Positions 12,502 through 27,500 are shown, numbered from the stretch's first letter. The stretch is 64,000 nt of DNA from Phoronis australis (GCA_002633005.1 NMRA01000184.1:627407-691406), one strand, 5' to 3'. The notes: a model not told the origin generated them from the letters alone. Numbers and translations are program-made.

Positions 12502-12505
12502 ATGG
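12502..12505 (+). CDS. Transporter exon 1 (4 coding nt, ATG G)
   Basis: The ATG at 12502 is followed by G and a consensus donor gtgagt at 12506, with A at -3 (cacc ATG G, a good start context). Joined to exon 2 it reads Met-Ala-Asp-Asp-Glu, in phase with the family-matching TM1. The alternative is the ATG at 15201, which would make the acceptor before 15220 coding. The exact phase fit favours the tiny exon. Confidence 0.7.
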
Positions 12506-15500
12506 GTGAGTAAAATTGGCATCTTTTTCTAATCTTGATATTGATCGGATACAAGATTGTAAACTATGTACGCATTTATTTATAGGTAATTTAGTCACGT
12601 GGTCAACCAACACTGCAGCAAGTCGACACAGTCTCATGTATGTTTTCGAATTTTTTCACAACGTACCTGTTGAGGGTGGGTTCTCTGACTGAAATATACC
12701 AGCATAGTCCCTCAGACCTGACTTTCTCGATTTCTCACTGAAACGTATATATAAAACTTCAGTCACTCATATACTAAAATACTGATTTGCAATGGTCCCA
12801 GGCTTAGACAAATAATTTTAGAAGATATTCGTATACCCTTAAACAAAGATTAGAGATTTTGGAAGGTCTTTGAAATTTTATTACATCATTTTAGCCCTGT
12901 CAACGTGGACACCGCAAAAATGAGTACACTAAATACATTTTGGATCGTTCTGGGTAGTAAGCGAATGAAATAAAAACTGAGAGCCTTCACATCACCAGAA
13001 ATTAATCTCTCGGTGCTTGAATGCTGCCGTTACTGATTCACAGACAGAGAAATTGTATATTTGAGACGTAGATGTCATAGCTCGTATGATTTGATCGAAT
13101 ATCAAGCTGCGTAACAATTAACGGGCTAAAGAGCCAGTTTAACAAATAGTTATTTTTATTAGGCCTGTTGTACTTATTTAGTATTATTTGGATGTTTTGA
13201 CTTCGCAGAGTCTGATGCAAGAAAAAAACAGATGGAAAGCCCGGCGGTACCAAGGGAATTGTTGATACCAATCACCATTTATCAAATCAGAGTCAGATAT
13301 TATGTCTGAGATAATTTTCAATTAGAATCCGTAAAATGATTGTCGAAGGGATGCCAAGTACCGAGGAAGAGTATGATAAATCGTTTACAGTTGCATCGTA
13401 CAAACAGTTTGATTTTCAGCGAAACCCGTACAACCTAATGGGTTGACGCGCGTGTCAACTCAAATGTGACGCCTAAAGGACTGACCCTGCAACGAGTGTC
13501 ACGCAATCAACTCGTCACAATTTCAAATAATCGTCTTAGAATGAGAAATACTATTTTTGAAGAGACAAAAATATCCATTTTGTCAGAATATGATGGAACT
13601 TATATTGTTATGACATCTATCCGTCCCTTTTTCCACAAATTATGCTCTGCTCTTTTGGGCAGACAAATTGCATAATTTTTACTCAGAGTGCAATTTCACT
13701 AATTCAAACTTTTGGCGCCAGACTCCATATACAAAAAGGCATACAATAATCTATATCTAAGGTCCTTAATGGCTGTTCACAAAATTTGTCAAACTTATCG
13801 CAGAGACGTCAGAACCCGTTTTGCTTCAGTAGGACTTGCCGCGTCCCCTGGTGGCCTTTTTATACGCCCACATATTTATATGTGGACGCATTACGCCTTC
13901 ATCTCCGTCCGTCCGTCAGTCCGCCCGCCCATCTGTCCGCCCGGCATCCGCTGCTCTATTTCAAAAACTCTTTGACGTACGTTCATGAAATTTTGCACTT
14001 GTTCCTTTCCGGATGGGACGGCATGAGCGAATTTTGGGACGGATCCGACTACCGATGTGCCCCCTAGTAGCAATTTTAGTGTGTTACGCTTACCTCTGTA
14101 TCTTCAAAGGTCCTCAACGTATTTTCATAAAATTTGGCATATAGATATCTGTTAGTGAGATGACACTGTCCTCTCGTTTTCGGATGGATTCGATGTATTT
14201 TGCGCCACCTAGTGGCCATTTTTACTGTTTTCGAGTCCACCCTCTATCAACCAAGCCATTCTAAGGATGATTTTGAAAATTGGCGCATATGTTCTCAGTG
14301 TGAAGAGGACGGTTGACGATGATGACTTTGACTACTGTGGTGTCTCCTAGTGGCAGTTTTGGTTTGAGTCCATAGCTTATCTCATAAACCCATTGCAAGA
14401 TCTTTATTAAATTTAGTAAGTATATATATATATATATGAAGCTAACAACAGACGATGACGACCTTCAGGTGGATCCAACGAACGCTGTGCCCCCTAGTGG
14501 CAATTTCATTTTTCGTTTTCTTTTGTTTCTCAGAAGTCCCTTGACAGATTTTTATGGAATTTGTTAAATAGCTTTCCATTAAAGAAAGGATGACATGTTC
14601 CCGTTTTCGGGTGGATTGGGCGTTTTTGCGCCATGTAGTGTCCCTTTCTATGTAATAAATAACTCTAGAAGCACCCTGTTTGCGGTGCATCCGTGGGCGT
14701 ATTTTAACGCTCCGCGTTGCTCTTGTTATTTTTGTGCTTGTCTCCCTATAATACGTCAAGCAGCTTGAAGGAATACGAAATGAGAGGAGAGCGAAATCAG
14801 GCACACGGAAATCATAACTTCCGGTCGGGTCCTTACCGCGTTGTATTTAGTCAATGAAAGCAAATAAAATCGTTAATAGTAATAACAAGTTTTGTATTAT
14901 GATGTTCTTTTATTAATTCAATGAAATTTTAACAAGTGGTTATTGTTTTAAAACAACGTCTTGTTCTGATCGCCTGCTCAACCTACTGCCGGTCCGGTAG
15001 TGCAAGTAGCAAAAGGCTACTGTTCTGTTAATTTGTTATTTCATGTTAAATTTGTTCCGTATGTTGATTAGTTAAAATTGCTGCTATTTTACATGGAATA
15101 AACAGAGATGATGATGTGAGATCTGAAGGAAAAATCCGGAAACTAAAGCTCATCGAGGTGAAAATTTGGTTATCGTAATCAGTACAACCAAAAATTTACT
15201 ATGCTTCATCTCATTTCAGCTGACGACGAAACGGCCTCGTTGGTACCTTCTGTTAAACATTACAACGGTTGCTGTACCAGGCTGCGATCATCACGACACC
15301 TAGTTGTTACCATTGTGTTCCTCGCCGTCATGTTGGACGTCCTACTTATGACCGTCGTTGGTGAGTACGGATTCATACAGTTTCTGTGCCACTTGGTCAA
15401 ACCCTCAGGATTGGGTTTTCAAATTAAAGTGTGCTGGACCATGTTAACTACTCAAACTTGCATCATTGAACGTGTTTCTGCGAAATTAAATTCGATTCCA

Positions 15501-18500
15501 GTATACCGAGCTGCTATTTCTGTGACTTCTTCGTAAACATTGAGAGTCTCCATGCAGTTTATAGTGTTTTGCTTTTAGGTTTATCTTAAAAGACGACGTT
15601 TGTCTCAACATACGTTGGGCATTCTCCTTCTTTGGAAATGCAAATTTTGACCCCGGTTCTTGACCCCAAATAGCAACTGTTTAGGTTTTATTGTATAATG
15701 ATTCGAGTACGTGCATATATTGTCTGTATGAGGGACCGGGAGGGAAGTTCGAAATTCGGAAGAAAAAGTTTTATTTCGTGCACATTTCAAAGCTGATAAA
15801 CTTCTTTAGTTGGTGATTTTTTTCTGGAAATTCCCACACAGATCTAAGATAATAACTCGTTAGATCACATGAAAAGCGGTTTCATTTTGAAGACGCAACT
15901 TTTTTCTGTGTATTTTCAAAGCTTTTCTTTCCACCCCTGCCGTTTTTCCACGTTTTTCCGCTACACACGACTACGCTAATACGACAGGGCGGTGNGGGGG
16001 GGGGCATGGTCCTCTTGGCCCGTGTTTAAATCCACTACTGCGCTTCATGGGAATCGATACCATCCTTCGAATCTAGCGTAGAACCCCTGGACATTACAAG
16101 TATCCGCACCGATATGGGTCCACGCATAGCGTAACATCCTTATTCTGTGTACGCGTAAAATGAGCACATATTTAACGTCGATGAACACTCTTCGGACAAC
16201 GATAGGAAGGATGGAAAGTGAGCGAAATTCTACGTTTTTATTTTCATTCACGTTAAAACTTAAAAGTAAGGTGAAGTTAGGTGTACTGCTAAATTACTGA
16301 CTCTAGACTTAGTCAAATATCTATAAAACTGTAGATTTTTAACTCGGTAAAACCAGCCTTCAGGGTTCTATTTTTGACTTTTCACCTACCCGTCATTAAT
16401 TGGGTCACGTGACCATGTCTTTTAATTAAAAATCATGAAGAAAGGAAGTTACATCGATAGCAAAACAACTGTGTCAATAATATGATCAAATCTCGGTGAT
16501 ATAAATGTTCAAGATCACGTCTCAAAAACTCCTTCTTTCATGACGTCAGCTTAAACTAGAGATTTTCTTGGCCCTACATGACCTCACTAAAAAGCACGAT
16601 ATCGTATCCCGGTTGCGGTTTTAAGATCACGGGTTAGATACATTCAGTTGGACAACTTTTGATTGATAAAATTGGGTTTTGGTAGTAGGGGAAGCTACGC
16701 CCTCACAAACCCAAAGTCATCACAGCTGATTAGTTTCAAACGTCTAGTTGAGCAACACCGAGTTGTCTCTTAAATTTCTTCAACAATGATTGTGGACCCG
16801 CCTGCCCATCCAGTTCGTGTATACGTGGGTTGGTGTCTTGTATCCGGACCTTTAAGTTTTAGCTCAATTTTCAAAGTCCCAGATCGAACACCGATGCAAA
16901 TGCCTCCAACCACACTCGGTACAATGATCTCTGTGTGCGCCGGCAAGCTATCCATATAGAACGATCCTTTGATACTTGATGGGTTAGCACACTCTTTACC
17001 ATTCAGTGTTATCATCCATGTCATGTACGCCCTCTCGCCCGTGATTTTATCGAGTCCAAGGTTCCCAAGGAACATAATTTTCAATGCACTGGTCGATCGC
17101 TTTTTAACGAAGGTCAATGATTGAATGACACCACTGTTCTTAGAATATTCATTTTCCCACGTAACTTGATGGACGTTTGGTTTTATCTCGTCTGTCTGTT
17201 TCTCAAGTACTTTCATTTTGTTGTTTAATCCCAGCTGAATGCTGTCAAAGTTGGACTGCTTATTGCGCATGATTGCGATGTCTACTTTTAAAGCATCGAC
17301 TGTTTGAATTACCTGAGAAACCGAGGTTTTTGAATAATCAAATTCCTGTCTTATTTGCATCTGAGCTTTCGTGAGATTTCCCATGTCAATTTTAGTGTTG
17401 GCCTTCAGCTGATTTAAAGCAACCCCACAGTCATTCTGCCATCTTGTCATATTATTTCTAAAACGGTCCTCGACTTCATTTATTCTGGATTGCAGTGTGG
17501 CCTGGTTTTGCTTCAGTTCAGCGATAACTTTTACTTGGAGAGTTGCTCTGCTGCTCAGTTCATTGATAACTTTTTCTTGGAGAGCTACTCTATGCTCCAA
17601 GGTTAACACTCGTGTCGATTGCTTGACCAGGGCATCGAGAGCAACACCTATGTGCCTGATTTCGGAGTTGAATGCTGTCTGGGCATGTGCGAACTTTTGT
17701 CAAACGGCCAACCATTCCCCAGTTTGAAAGTTACGTGACTTATGTCGAATGAACTTGGTCCCGCAAATGAAATACATGAGCGGCGCAGGACTAGGATGCG
17801 CGCCTCCCCAGCCCATGCCCATGGGCGGCGCAGCACTGAAATAAGTAGGGACTATAGCCTCCTATGGTGCGTCTCCCATGAAATACACCGTTTTTTTTCG
17901 TGATACATTGTTATAAGTGACTTTAGTTACGCGTTAGCGTAAATGTGCTCGCTAAATGAAAATTCGAATTGAATGTCTTAGTCAGACTTCCAATTGGCGA
18001 GTGAAATTCAGATTTTAGGTCCTTCGTCTGAAGGTCTTTTGTCCCTAACCGTTATTTCACCCGAAGTTGCTACTCTACGCAGTGCGTGGATTTCATCCAG
18101 AAGACCTCGGACTTGTAGGATTCTTAGTACAAAATGTTTTATTAGTAATTAAAAACAAGAGAATATTCCTCTGGGCAGCTCCTTGTGGTACAGACGAAGA
18201 TTGTTTATATTTGGGAAATTGCTTTCTCGGAAAACGTGGCAATGACTATCGGGACTATAGCAACGAATCTCAGTAATCGCCACCTGCCTTGTCTTCATAG
18301 TTAGGCATATACTTGGAATATTTTTAAATCTTTGAAAGTTTGGACTACTTACTAACGCCGAGTTGTGGCTAAACCCTTGATCACATTGATTTCCGTTAGT
18401 ACAAAAATCTCATTTGTTACATACAATCTTTGGCATAAATATAAACTCTAGCATAATTTAGCTCATATAACGAGATTTATTTCACGTCAGTCGCAAAAGG

Positions 18501-21500
18501 ATTACTGGCTTGACAGGTAACAAGCATGCAGTAGGCCTAGACACTCCCAAAGTCAATCACTAAATGATCTTAGTCCAAACAACAACAGCTTGCATTCTTG
18601 TTCTCGTGTGGCTCTTCTATACTGTAGAATAAAGTATTGAAAATATCCCCGAAATAATTATTTTGAATTTAATTCTCTCGTTGCTTTTCTGACAACACGT
18701 CTTTCCATGCATAAGCTATATTGTTGTAACGTTGATTGGCATTAGTAAAGTATCATTTAGGTAAGTTTTGATGATTGCATTATATTCATTTTACATCATC
18801 TAGATCCTATTCTACCGGACATGATGAACAGCTTGGACAACAGTCATACACTGTGGAACGCGTCACGTGAAAACAAAACGAGGGCTAATCAAACCCAAAC
18901 CGAAGACACACGAACGAGAAGGGCAACGGAAATTGGTGTAATCGTGGCTGCAAAGCCATTCTTTGAAATGCTGACCAATGTATTTGTGGGATATCTGGTG
19001 GACAGGTAATGTTTGGACGGTCTCTCTTTTAAGGTTATGTAGGACCTTGTTCACAGGTCTGTGTACTTAGACAAATATCTACAAAACTATACATTTCAAC
19101 TCATTAAAAGTATATGTACACGTACAATTTTATTTTTGACTTTTTACCAATCTTTCTAGTAAACTTCAGCAAACAGGAAGGTACATTGGTAGCAAACAAT
19201 AGTGTAAATAACATGATAAAATTTTATTTGAAAAAAATGTTCAAAATCAGACATTAAAAAGGCGTGGAACGCGAAAGCTCTTCAAAAATACATTTCAAAC
19301 GATTCCTAACGTAAATACGAGCTTGCAACGTCTACTTCAAGTTCCCCTGTGAGGTAATTTCCAGAAAAAAACACGAAATTAACGATTTCTGAAATACACG
19401 TGAAGGAAAAACTGTAGTCACCACAGAGTTTCTAATCTCCATCCCACTTATGATAAATGTGCGCATGCGCTCACAATCATTCGACAAACAGCTGACTTAC
19501 TAGAAGGATAGTAACGACAGCTTATCATGTGTGCTCGCGCTTCGAATAAAACAGTGTTCGAACACAACATGGTTTGAAGATTGGAAAAGACACTAACTTT
19601 AATTGCACAAAGATGTTATCGTTGATACATTTAGTTCATTGAGCACTACATCGTCGGGGCAAACATTAAAGTCCTTCTCTCACGCGTTGTTAACCCTTAT
19701 TACATGGTTAGAGGATGTTATAAGGATCCAAGAAGTACCTACCTCATAAGTAATACACGATCCGTACTCGAAAAAAGTTTAGATGAACGCGCCACTCACG
19801 ATTCGCACACGAAGAACCACCGCCATTTTGAACTTGCCGCGAACCCGGAAGTACAATTCATTCAGGAACCCAGGCTAAGAAAACGCCGTCAGTGCGAGTG
19901 CCTGTGACCAGCCTGCAAACGGGGATAAAATAATCGACAGCGCGCCTTAATTTTAATAAAATCAAAATACGGACAATTTTATTGAATTTGCTCAAGAAAT
20001 GTGGCAAATAAATTTTGACAGAAATTATTTTGCCAGACTCGGGACCGCAGCCTATCGGACCCGGTGCCGATGGAGACCAGACACTGTCGAACGGTAAACG
20101 CATGTGGTTGCAAGCTGTTTTGTCGAAGTAAAATGGTCAAATCATAAGTGCTGCATATATTCAAGGGTAGTTTCAGACATTTGCATGAAATTATGGGCTG
20201 GTTAGTCCTGTGTCACACTGCCGCGGCAGACCTTAGTTAGCCTCAGTGCCAGCTGCCTGTGAAGACTATCGTCAAAATACTGCTTGTTAGTAGGCCTATA
20301 CAGCTTTGCGCCAAGGCTACCCTTAGACCTAACTGGTCGCTGGCCGCAGCGCGCTCGCTCAAACGAGGTTTATTTAGAACTTGGCTTCTGGCGAACTGTG
20401 CAAAGTTGTTGGCTTTCAATAGAGATTTTCCCAGGCTTTATATGAGCGCACCAAGCCTAAAAAAATGGGGGTGGGGGCTGGAATTTTTGGGAATATCTAC
20501 CTTTTACTATAAGATTCACTGGGTACATTCAGAGCTATGAATTGCAGACGCTAAATTTTGGTACTTCTTGTCTTCTAGTGGACTTTTGTCTCGTTTTCTA
20601 CTTTTTTCTGAGTTCGTGCTTCTCTGACTGAGGCAAACCTTTTTCCATTTCTCCAAATAGGGGGCTCTTTCGAGCACATAAGTATGACAAGTCTAATACA
20701 AAATGTTATCATTTTTTATTCATTAAGCCAAAATCATTCAACCTTTTACGATAAGTAACTTAAAATGCACAATACTTTACAACATGTATGCATCCAACAG
20801 CACAAGTTTCCATGATATGAAAGTGGACATACATCTAACTGTTACCATGGAGACCGAATAGCGTTTCCTTACACCAGAATTTGGCAACCAGGATTTAAAA
20901 AATATGAAGTTGCAAGGAACAAGAATTGGAGGCTTGAAGCTTCACAAACCAACATAGCTTATTTCTCTAGTTTAGGTTTTTCATATTGTTGACTATAACC
21001 TGAATTGAGAAAGCAATAAGTTACAAAACATGACTTGAAAGCAATTGAGACTTAAAATTTAGAAAAATATGAATCATTTTGTGACACCGAATCAAGCCTT
21101 GAACAGCAGTTGACAGTCAAACAAAAAACCACTTCAAAATTATTTCAACTATTTTTTTAGCTTAGAGTAAGATCACCTGAATGGGAAATTCACAGTAAAA
21201 TAATTTCAATATATCTCATATTTTTTACAGAAATACGAAAAAATGAACAAAGTTCCTTTTTTGTAGCAGCTTTGCCAAAATGTATCAACGTTAAATCTTC
21301 ACAAATTACAAAGTAGCTGGTTGAAAATGTCTTTCAGTTCAGCAAAAGTCGCCATTTTGTCAGTGTCGCCAGAAATGAATTGTGAGCACATTTATCACTA
21401 ATGGTAAATAACAACTGTGAGGCTGAAATTTGGTGAAAACTGTTGAATCATGCAGAATAGTAAGAAAGTATATGTGTCACTAAATTTGACCANAGGAACT

Positions 21501-24500
21501 AAACACCAAATAATGCTATTTTAACATACTAAGTACGCGTAACATTCCAAAAAAATCAACGACAACTAACTACGTCAAAGTCAAAGTAAGATAAAATAAG
21601 AATGAAGCTGTTCATTAAGCCAAAAATCATACCTGTGAGCAACATTCGACGACAGAATAACCATAAAAAAAAATGAAAAAAAAACATGAACTTGCCTTAT
21701 TTCAGGACTCTGTTATTTGAGAGAATTGCACAGTTTTCAAAATCAAAACGCTTTCTGGAATACTAGCGACATTTGAGCGTCTTACAGGCTATTCTTTTCG
21801 TAGGGTTGGACATCGGGGCCCAATGCTGCTAGGATTTGGATTCAATTTTGCTGCAACAGTGGGTAAGTGAATGGAAACACGGATTAACCGTTTGGAAATA
21901 TTAATATTATTCCTCGACAGTATATAAGTGTTGTGCTTTATTGTCATCGGAACTTTTGAAAACTGAGATAAGTACTGCAATAGTGAATGTAAAGCTCACG
22001 AGAACATGCATATGCGGATCCAGCCGAGAGGTTCTGGCGGTCCGCCGGTCCCCACTTTTCGGGAAAAAGACAATTTATATTTTTCCATTTCTCTAGGCCG
22101 TGGGGCGCAGAGATCACGACACTTTATTTCATTACCGGTCTTCTACTCATTGTTTGTGACAGTTTTACCTGAACCTCCCCTTTCGTAAAAATCTAGATCC
22201 GCCTTTGATAAGCAAAACTGAAGAAGAAAAACCAACTGACCTGTGTTACAGGCATACTGTTTCTCTCTGTTTAATAATACTAATCTATTTCTTCAGGTTT
22301 TGCATATGCCCCCAATTTCACGTTGCTGTTGACGACTCGTCTCTTGCAAGCCGTGGGTTCTAGTTTGTCTGTAGTGGCAGGTATTTATACTCGGCGTTTG
22401 GAACTGGTATGAGAATGTCTGTACTTGATTGGTGGTTTCGTTGGGTCAAACGGCTAGGACATTCATCGGCTCTCGATGACGACTTCCAGCTTACAAACCA
22501 ATCAGATGTCTTAGCCGTTTGCCGGACCCTGCGGAAGCGGCAAAGTCAATCAAAAGCAGCCAAAGACAGCTTTTATCGCATTTAGACCTTCAACAAGCTT
22601 ACTATTCGAAATTATGAATAAAACATTAATTAAAAAACATTAAACTCAGAGTCGGAGTCATTTATTTTTACTGAGTTCATGACGTTTTAATTTCCTTCAT
22701 AGGCTTGGCGTTTCTCGCCATTTCTTTTCCGGAAGACGAGGAGAGAGCAAAGGCAAACGGTCGTGCATTCACTGGCATATCTTTAGGCGTCATTCGTAAG
22801 TTATTCTGTTAAATAAACCGGGTTTGTTGCGATCGATCGAGTGTCTCCATTCGCCAACAGTTGAACAAGTACGGATCCTGCATCGCATGAGATTTGGCTG
22901 TAAACTGTGACGTAGACAGAATTTTGGCATCAAATAAAAACCTGTAAAAAGAGGGTATTTATTGTCTCATGGATTGGATAAACGAGGAAACTAAGTACAA
23001 AACCAATTTCCCTCATTTCCATGGTCGCTGACCTTCGCGGACACTTCACTGCTCTAGTGACTCTTAATTTTTCACGAATATTCCTATTTTGTATTTTTAC
23101 TCCACATCGCAGTGAGCACGCCTGGAATGACTAACATAAGCCAAGAAAAGCCTTTTCTAACATTTCTCTTGTGTGTTGAACGAAAACTAGAACGCTGACG
23201 ATAATGTTTGGCATAAACGGCAAAGATCATAAGAGTTCAATTGTAAAGGAAAATTAGTGCACAGATGCACGCCCAGAACGGACAGACGGACGGACCGAAG
23301 CCACAAAGTGTACACCTTTCTATTATTTTTCATTCATAAATGAGAATTTTCGTTATTCGTCTATGCAAAAACATTTGTAAGAAGGGTGGGAAATTGCTGT
23401 ATGGAAAAGCTTTCTTGACGGTGTCAGCAGTCCTTAGCAGTATTTCTAGTATTACTAACACTTAAGCAATTGTTATACCTTTGATTAGGTGAAGTAGGTG
23501 ACGTGTGTGTGATGCTAGCGGTCATGGTTATTGAAAAATACGTAACATGCTTGGAAAATAGTTCACGGTGAGTAGCCGTCGCAAAATTTAGATGTTCGGA
23601 GCATTCTAGTTAAGACGTGTGGTCTTTATAGGTAGGAGAGGATATGTCCCTGGTGTAATTATAGAAAAGTAAAACCAGAAAAAAAACTACAGTGTAATCT
23701 ATATTCAGAATTTCAAGGTGAACTTTTACCTAGATTTGATATGGTGGACGAAAGAGTATTCACAGAAACTTTCTGCAGGGTCGTGATATAAATTCCTTGA
23801 GAAAACTTGCTGACTTGAACAATGCTGTGAAATGTGCTTTTGAATTGTTTACTCTGTTTCAGTCGGCTACCCTTTTGGCTGCACCATATACCAATTCTTA
23901 GGACGAGCTGCACCCTTCCTTATTCTGGCCGGATTAAACTTGGTTGACGGACGTGAGTAGAAACCAATTGATGAAGACGGTCCAAGTTGAACATTTTTAA
24001 CGAAGTTGACGCATTTGTAGTCCTGCTGCCTGCGTGCGAGTCATTCATATCTGAAACTAAATTTCATGCACTTAGGTTGAAATCCAAACATTCACAAAAA
24101 AGAAGAGAATTAATATTTTTATTAAGATTATTGGGTTCACACTAAAATGAACACATTGATGCTGGGGTATAAGTGTAAAATTACGAAATTTTCAAGTGAT
24201 GTGGGTCTAATAAAATTTCATTTAAAAACATAAACCATGAATTTCAAATACGTCAGTGCTGGTGCACGCCCTATTTGAACTCTTAGGCGCGAATGAGCGG
24301 ACGATTTCTTTGCAATCGTGTATGAAAATAAAAATTTACTGCCCGACAGAAATTCGAGAAGTCCGATAGCTTGAAAATTGCCCTGGGAAAGTTAACGATT
24401 GACTTTGTTTTTCCACTGCAGTTTTGCGCTTATGTTTAATAACCCCGTCGCATGCCAGGAAGGGAATGTTTTCATCACAGAAGGTAAGCCAGTTTTGATT

Positions 24501-27500
24501 AAATAATTGCTTAATCGAGTTATTTATTAATTTACTTGTGGTAAAACTTCGGTAATAGTACGCAATACAGTTTCAATGACTTCATGACGACGCTCTTGCT
24601 TCTGATTTTCTTGTATTACAGAGACTGAAACATATACTATACTCGTAATTTATGCGCTTTAATTAAATTATTCATAACGGCGTAAATTGGTCCTTAACTG
24701 TGTAAATTGACTCTTGACGGCATACATTAATTATTTACATACGTTTTACGCACGTAAATTTATTAATTTTCACCGTTAAAAATAATTTAGCAACTTCATT
24801 TACACGCGTAAATTGTTGCCCATAAACGTGTCCCTGGACCGAGACTTAAAGGCGAAGGCAACCTTTTTTCATGTCATTTTTAGCAAAAATAGGGTTCGTT
24901 GATTATCCCAGACATATTTTTCACTTATTTACAGCTTTTCGTAATTTAATTAATTACTCGTCGTCTACTCCGGAAGTGACGTTTTGGGAGGCAAGAATTT
25001 CGCGCCAATTTCTTTTCATGCAGTCTGACTGTGAGATCAGTCAAGTCAGTCATTGTTCTACCTCGGTTGTGATAAGTTCGACCGTCGTTTGCTTTTGTTT
25101 ACGAGTCAGTCAACATGCCACGCTGTTGCTGCCTACCGAGATGTACTCATTATCGTCTCACGTACACAGGAAGAACTGCCCCACTTGCCCGAGTGTCCCG
25201 CGACACACTCCCAGTGGATGGTGACTTGAGCACCCAAACTGCTTACATCCCGCCGTGCGACTCCCTCGTCACTCACGTGGCACCTTCTAAATAGCTCCAA
25301 TACAAGTCCACAATAAACTTATCAAACTTTGGCTCACCGATCTGTTCATTGGATGACGAACTGTCCTTTTCACTGGGTGTCAATCTGGGCCTGTATTCTC
25401 TCCCACTACTCAACATCGCTGCAGGGCTGCTTACAGGCTCTGGGCTAGAGACAACAGCACACGGGGAATCACTGCTAGTTCCTGGAATTGCACGCTATGG
25501 AGTACGTTCGGAGGCATGGGTGACAGTACATGAAGTGCCTCCAGTCACTGTTTATAGTGGCTACAGCTCGCGAGGCTTCTCGCTTCAAAACCGCACTTCT
25601 GATTTCGGGGGTGGCGACGGGGCACTGCCGGGAATCAACAGCGACGGTATGGAACCCTTCTCCACGCGTTGTTTCTTAGGGACCTTCATCAATTCAGCGT
25701 ACATATCTCTTTCGTAATCTGACGGCTGAAAATGTTTGCCACTGCTTTGTACGTTGCGTGAACGGGTAGCGCTGCGTTCTTCACACGAACGAGCTAGCCA
25801 TTAGTACGGCGAAGTGTGTCAACCTTCGGAAAGCGATACAAGGTACCCAAAGCGCGTGTGAGACGATAATGAGCACATCCTGGTACGCAGTAACAGCGTA
25901 GCATGTTGACTGACTTGTAAACAAAAGCAAACGACGACCGAACTTATCACATCCGAGGTAGAACAATGACTGACTTGACAGTTCTCACAGTCTGACTATA
26001 TGAAAAGAAATTGGCGCGAAATTCTTGCCTCCCAAAACGTCACTACCCAAGTAGAGGACGAGAAATCAATTAAATTACGAAAAGCTGTAATTAAGTGAAA
26101 ATATGTCTGGGATAATCAACAGACCTTATTTTTGCTAAAAGTGACATGAAAAAAGGTTGCCTTCGCCTTTAACCAATGCAGGCCGTAATCTAGAACTCGA
26201 ACGTTTCACGAAAGAAATTGTCACTCAGCAAGAACATTTCACAAAAGATAAATGAGTAATTGGCTAATGGGGAAACAGTCTAACAGACGCTCTTGAACTA
26301 AGTAACAGCTGTTCCCAGAAGGACGCTGGATTTTTGGTGATAACAGGAACCCCGATTAAAGGGCATCTCTTTCACTCAAACCACTGACCTTTTTCACAAG
26401 TCTAGGTTAGCAGAAATATGTTTTCCTAGTCACATCGAAAAACAGACTGAATTCCTGTTTGACCTCAAATACTAGGCTTGCATGACTAGCGAAAATGATA
26501 TCAGTTTTTCAGTGGGGAAAACTACAGCCTTTTAGCCACACAGTACAGACGCGTTGTCCCGAAGATGACATTTCGCATGCGGCTGATTTGTTTCCTCATC
26601 ACCCAAAATTGCTGGAAAATTTAAGGTCAAAGAATGTTCACTTTCTGCAATGATAAACACTAGCCTTCTTACCCTTCTTCATGTGGTTATGTGGGTCCTT
26701 TGCAGTAAGGTGTCGGGCAGGCAACAAAAGTACTTGCTAAAACACCAGCAGTTTTGGGTTACAAAATGCCCAGCAGTAGCCTAGGTTCACCCAATCTGAA
26801 CACAACATAACATTTGGATCCATTTGAACACAGATTATACTCGGACTCTGGATAAGAATTGATTTAACTAATGATTTGAGTACAAAATTTAAACGATTTA
26901 GTCATGAAAAAAATTAAATCGGGATTATGAGTTATTTTTTTGGTATTTAGTTCATAGCTGGTAGCATGTTTGTACAGTACGTTGTGTACTTCAAGCTTGA
27001 GTAACTTCACTGGTGAAAAAGACGGTAAAGTTTGATTTTATGTTTGCTTTAAACTGATATAATTGGCGTGAAAATTGTTTTTTGTTTAGATAATTCCTTA
27101 GACGAATTCCATGTCACGACCACAACGGTCGCAATCGGATGCTTTGCCAGCGGAGTTAAATGCCACTCTGCAAGTAGACGAGTGTAACTCGAAGCCTAAC
27201 ATAAGGTTACCGTATAGCGTTCTTCATTAGAATTACTATTGTCGCAAATTACTAAATCACCCTAGCGTTACTGTAACCTCAAGTAACAATACCTCTTCAT
27301 ATTTTGCAATTTTCGGTGTGACAATGATAGACTAATGAGGATGGTAATGGAAATGCTAATGATAAGAACAACAAACACGACAACAACATTTATAATATTC
27401 ATATAAACAATGACAAATTCAACTATAAGTGCATGCTCTTCATAACTAGTTGCATATCGGGACTGTTTTTTCCAGCTTGTTCGAGTTAGCGGATTTATGT

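Larger units (their letters stand above)
24846..26172. mobile_element. Kolobok-like DNA transposon remnant (TTAA, THAP, long TIRs)
   Basis: Inverted repeats of about 320 bp (24846-25166 and 25852-26172) flank a central region of about 690 bp. The outer ends read TTAA-aggcgaaggcaacc and its reverse complement, so TTAA is probably the target duplication. Each long TIR includes a start codon and the first residues of a THAP zinc finger. TTAA targets with THAP-domain transposases are the known hallmarks of the Kolobok superfamily. No full transposase is present, so the element is non-autonomous. Confidence 0.7.

Noticed and set aside
25349-25717. 122-codon ORF inside the Kolobok-like element
   Set aside because: It overlaps in antisense the second half of the THAP fragment on the - strand, so it is a shadow frame.
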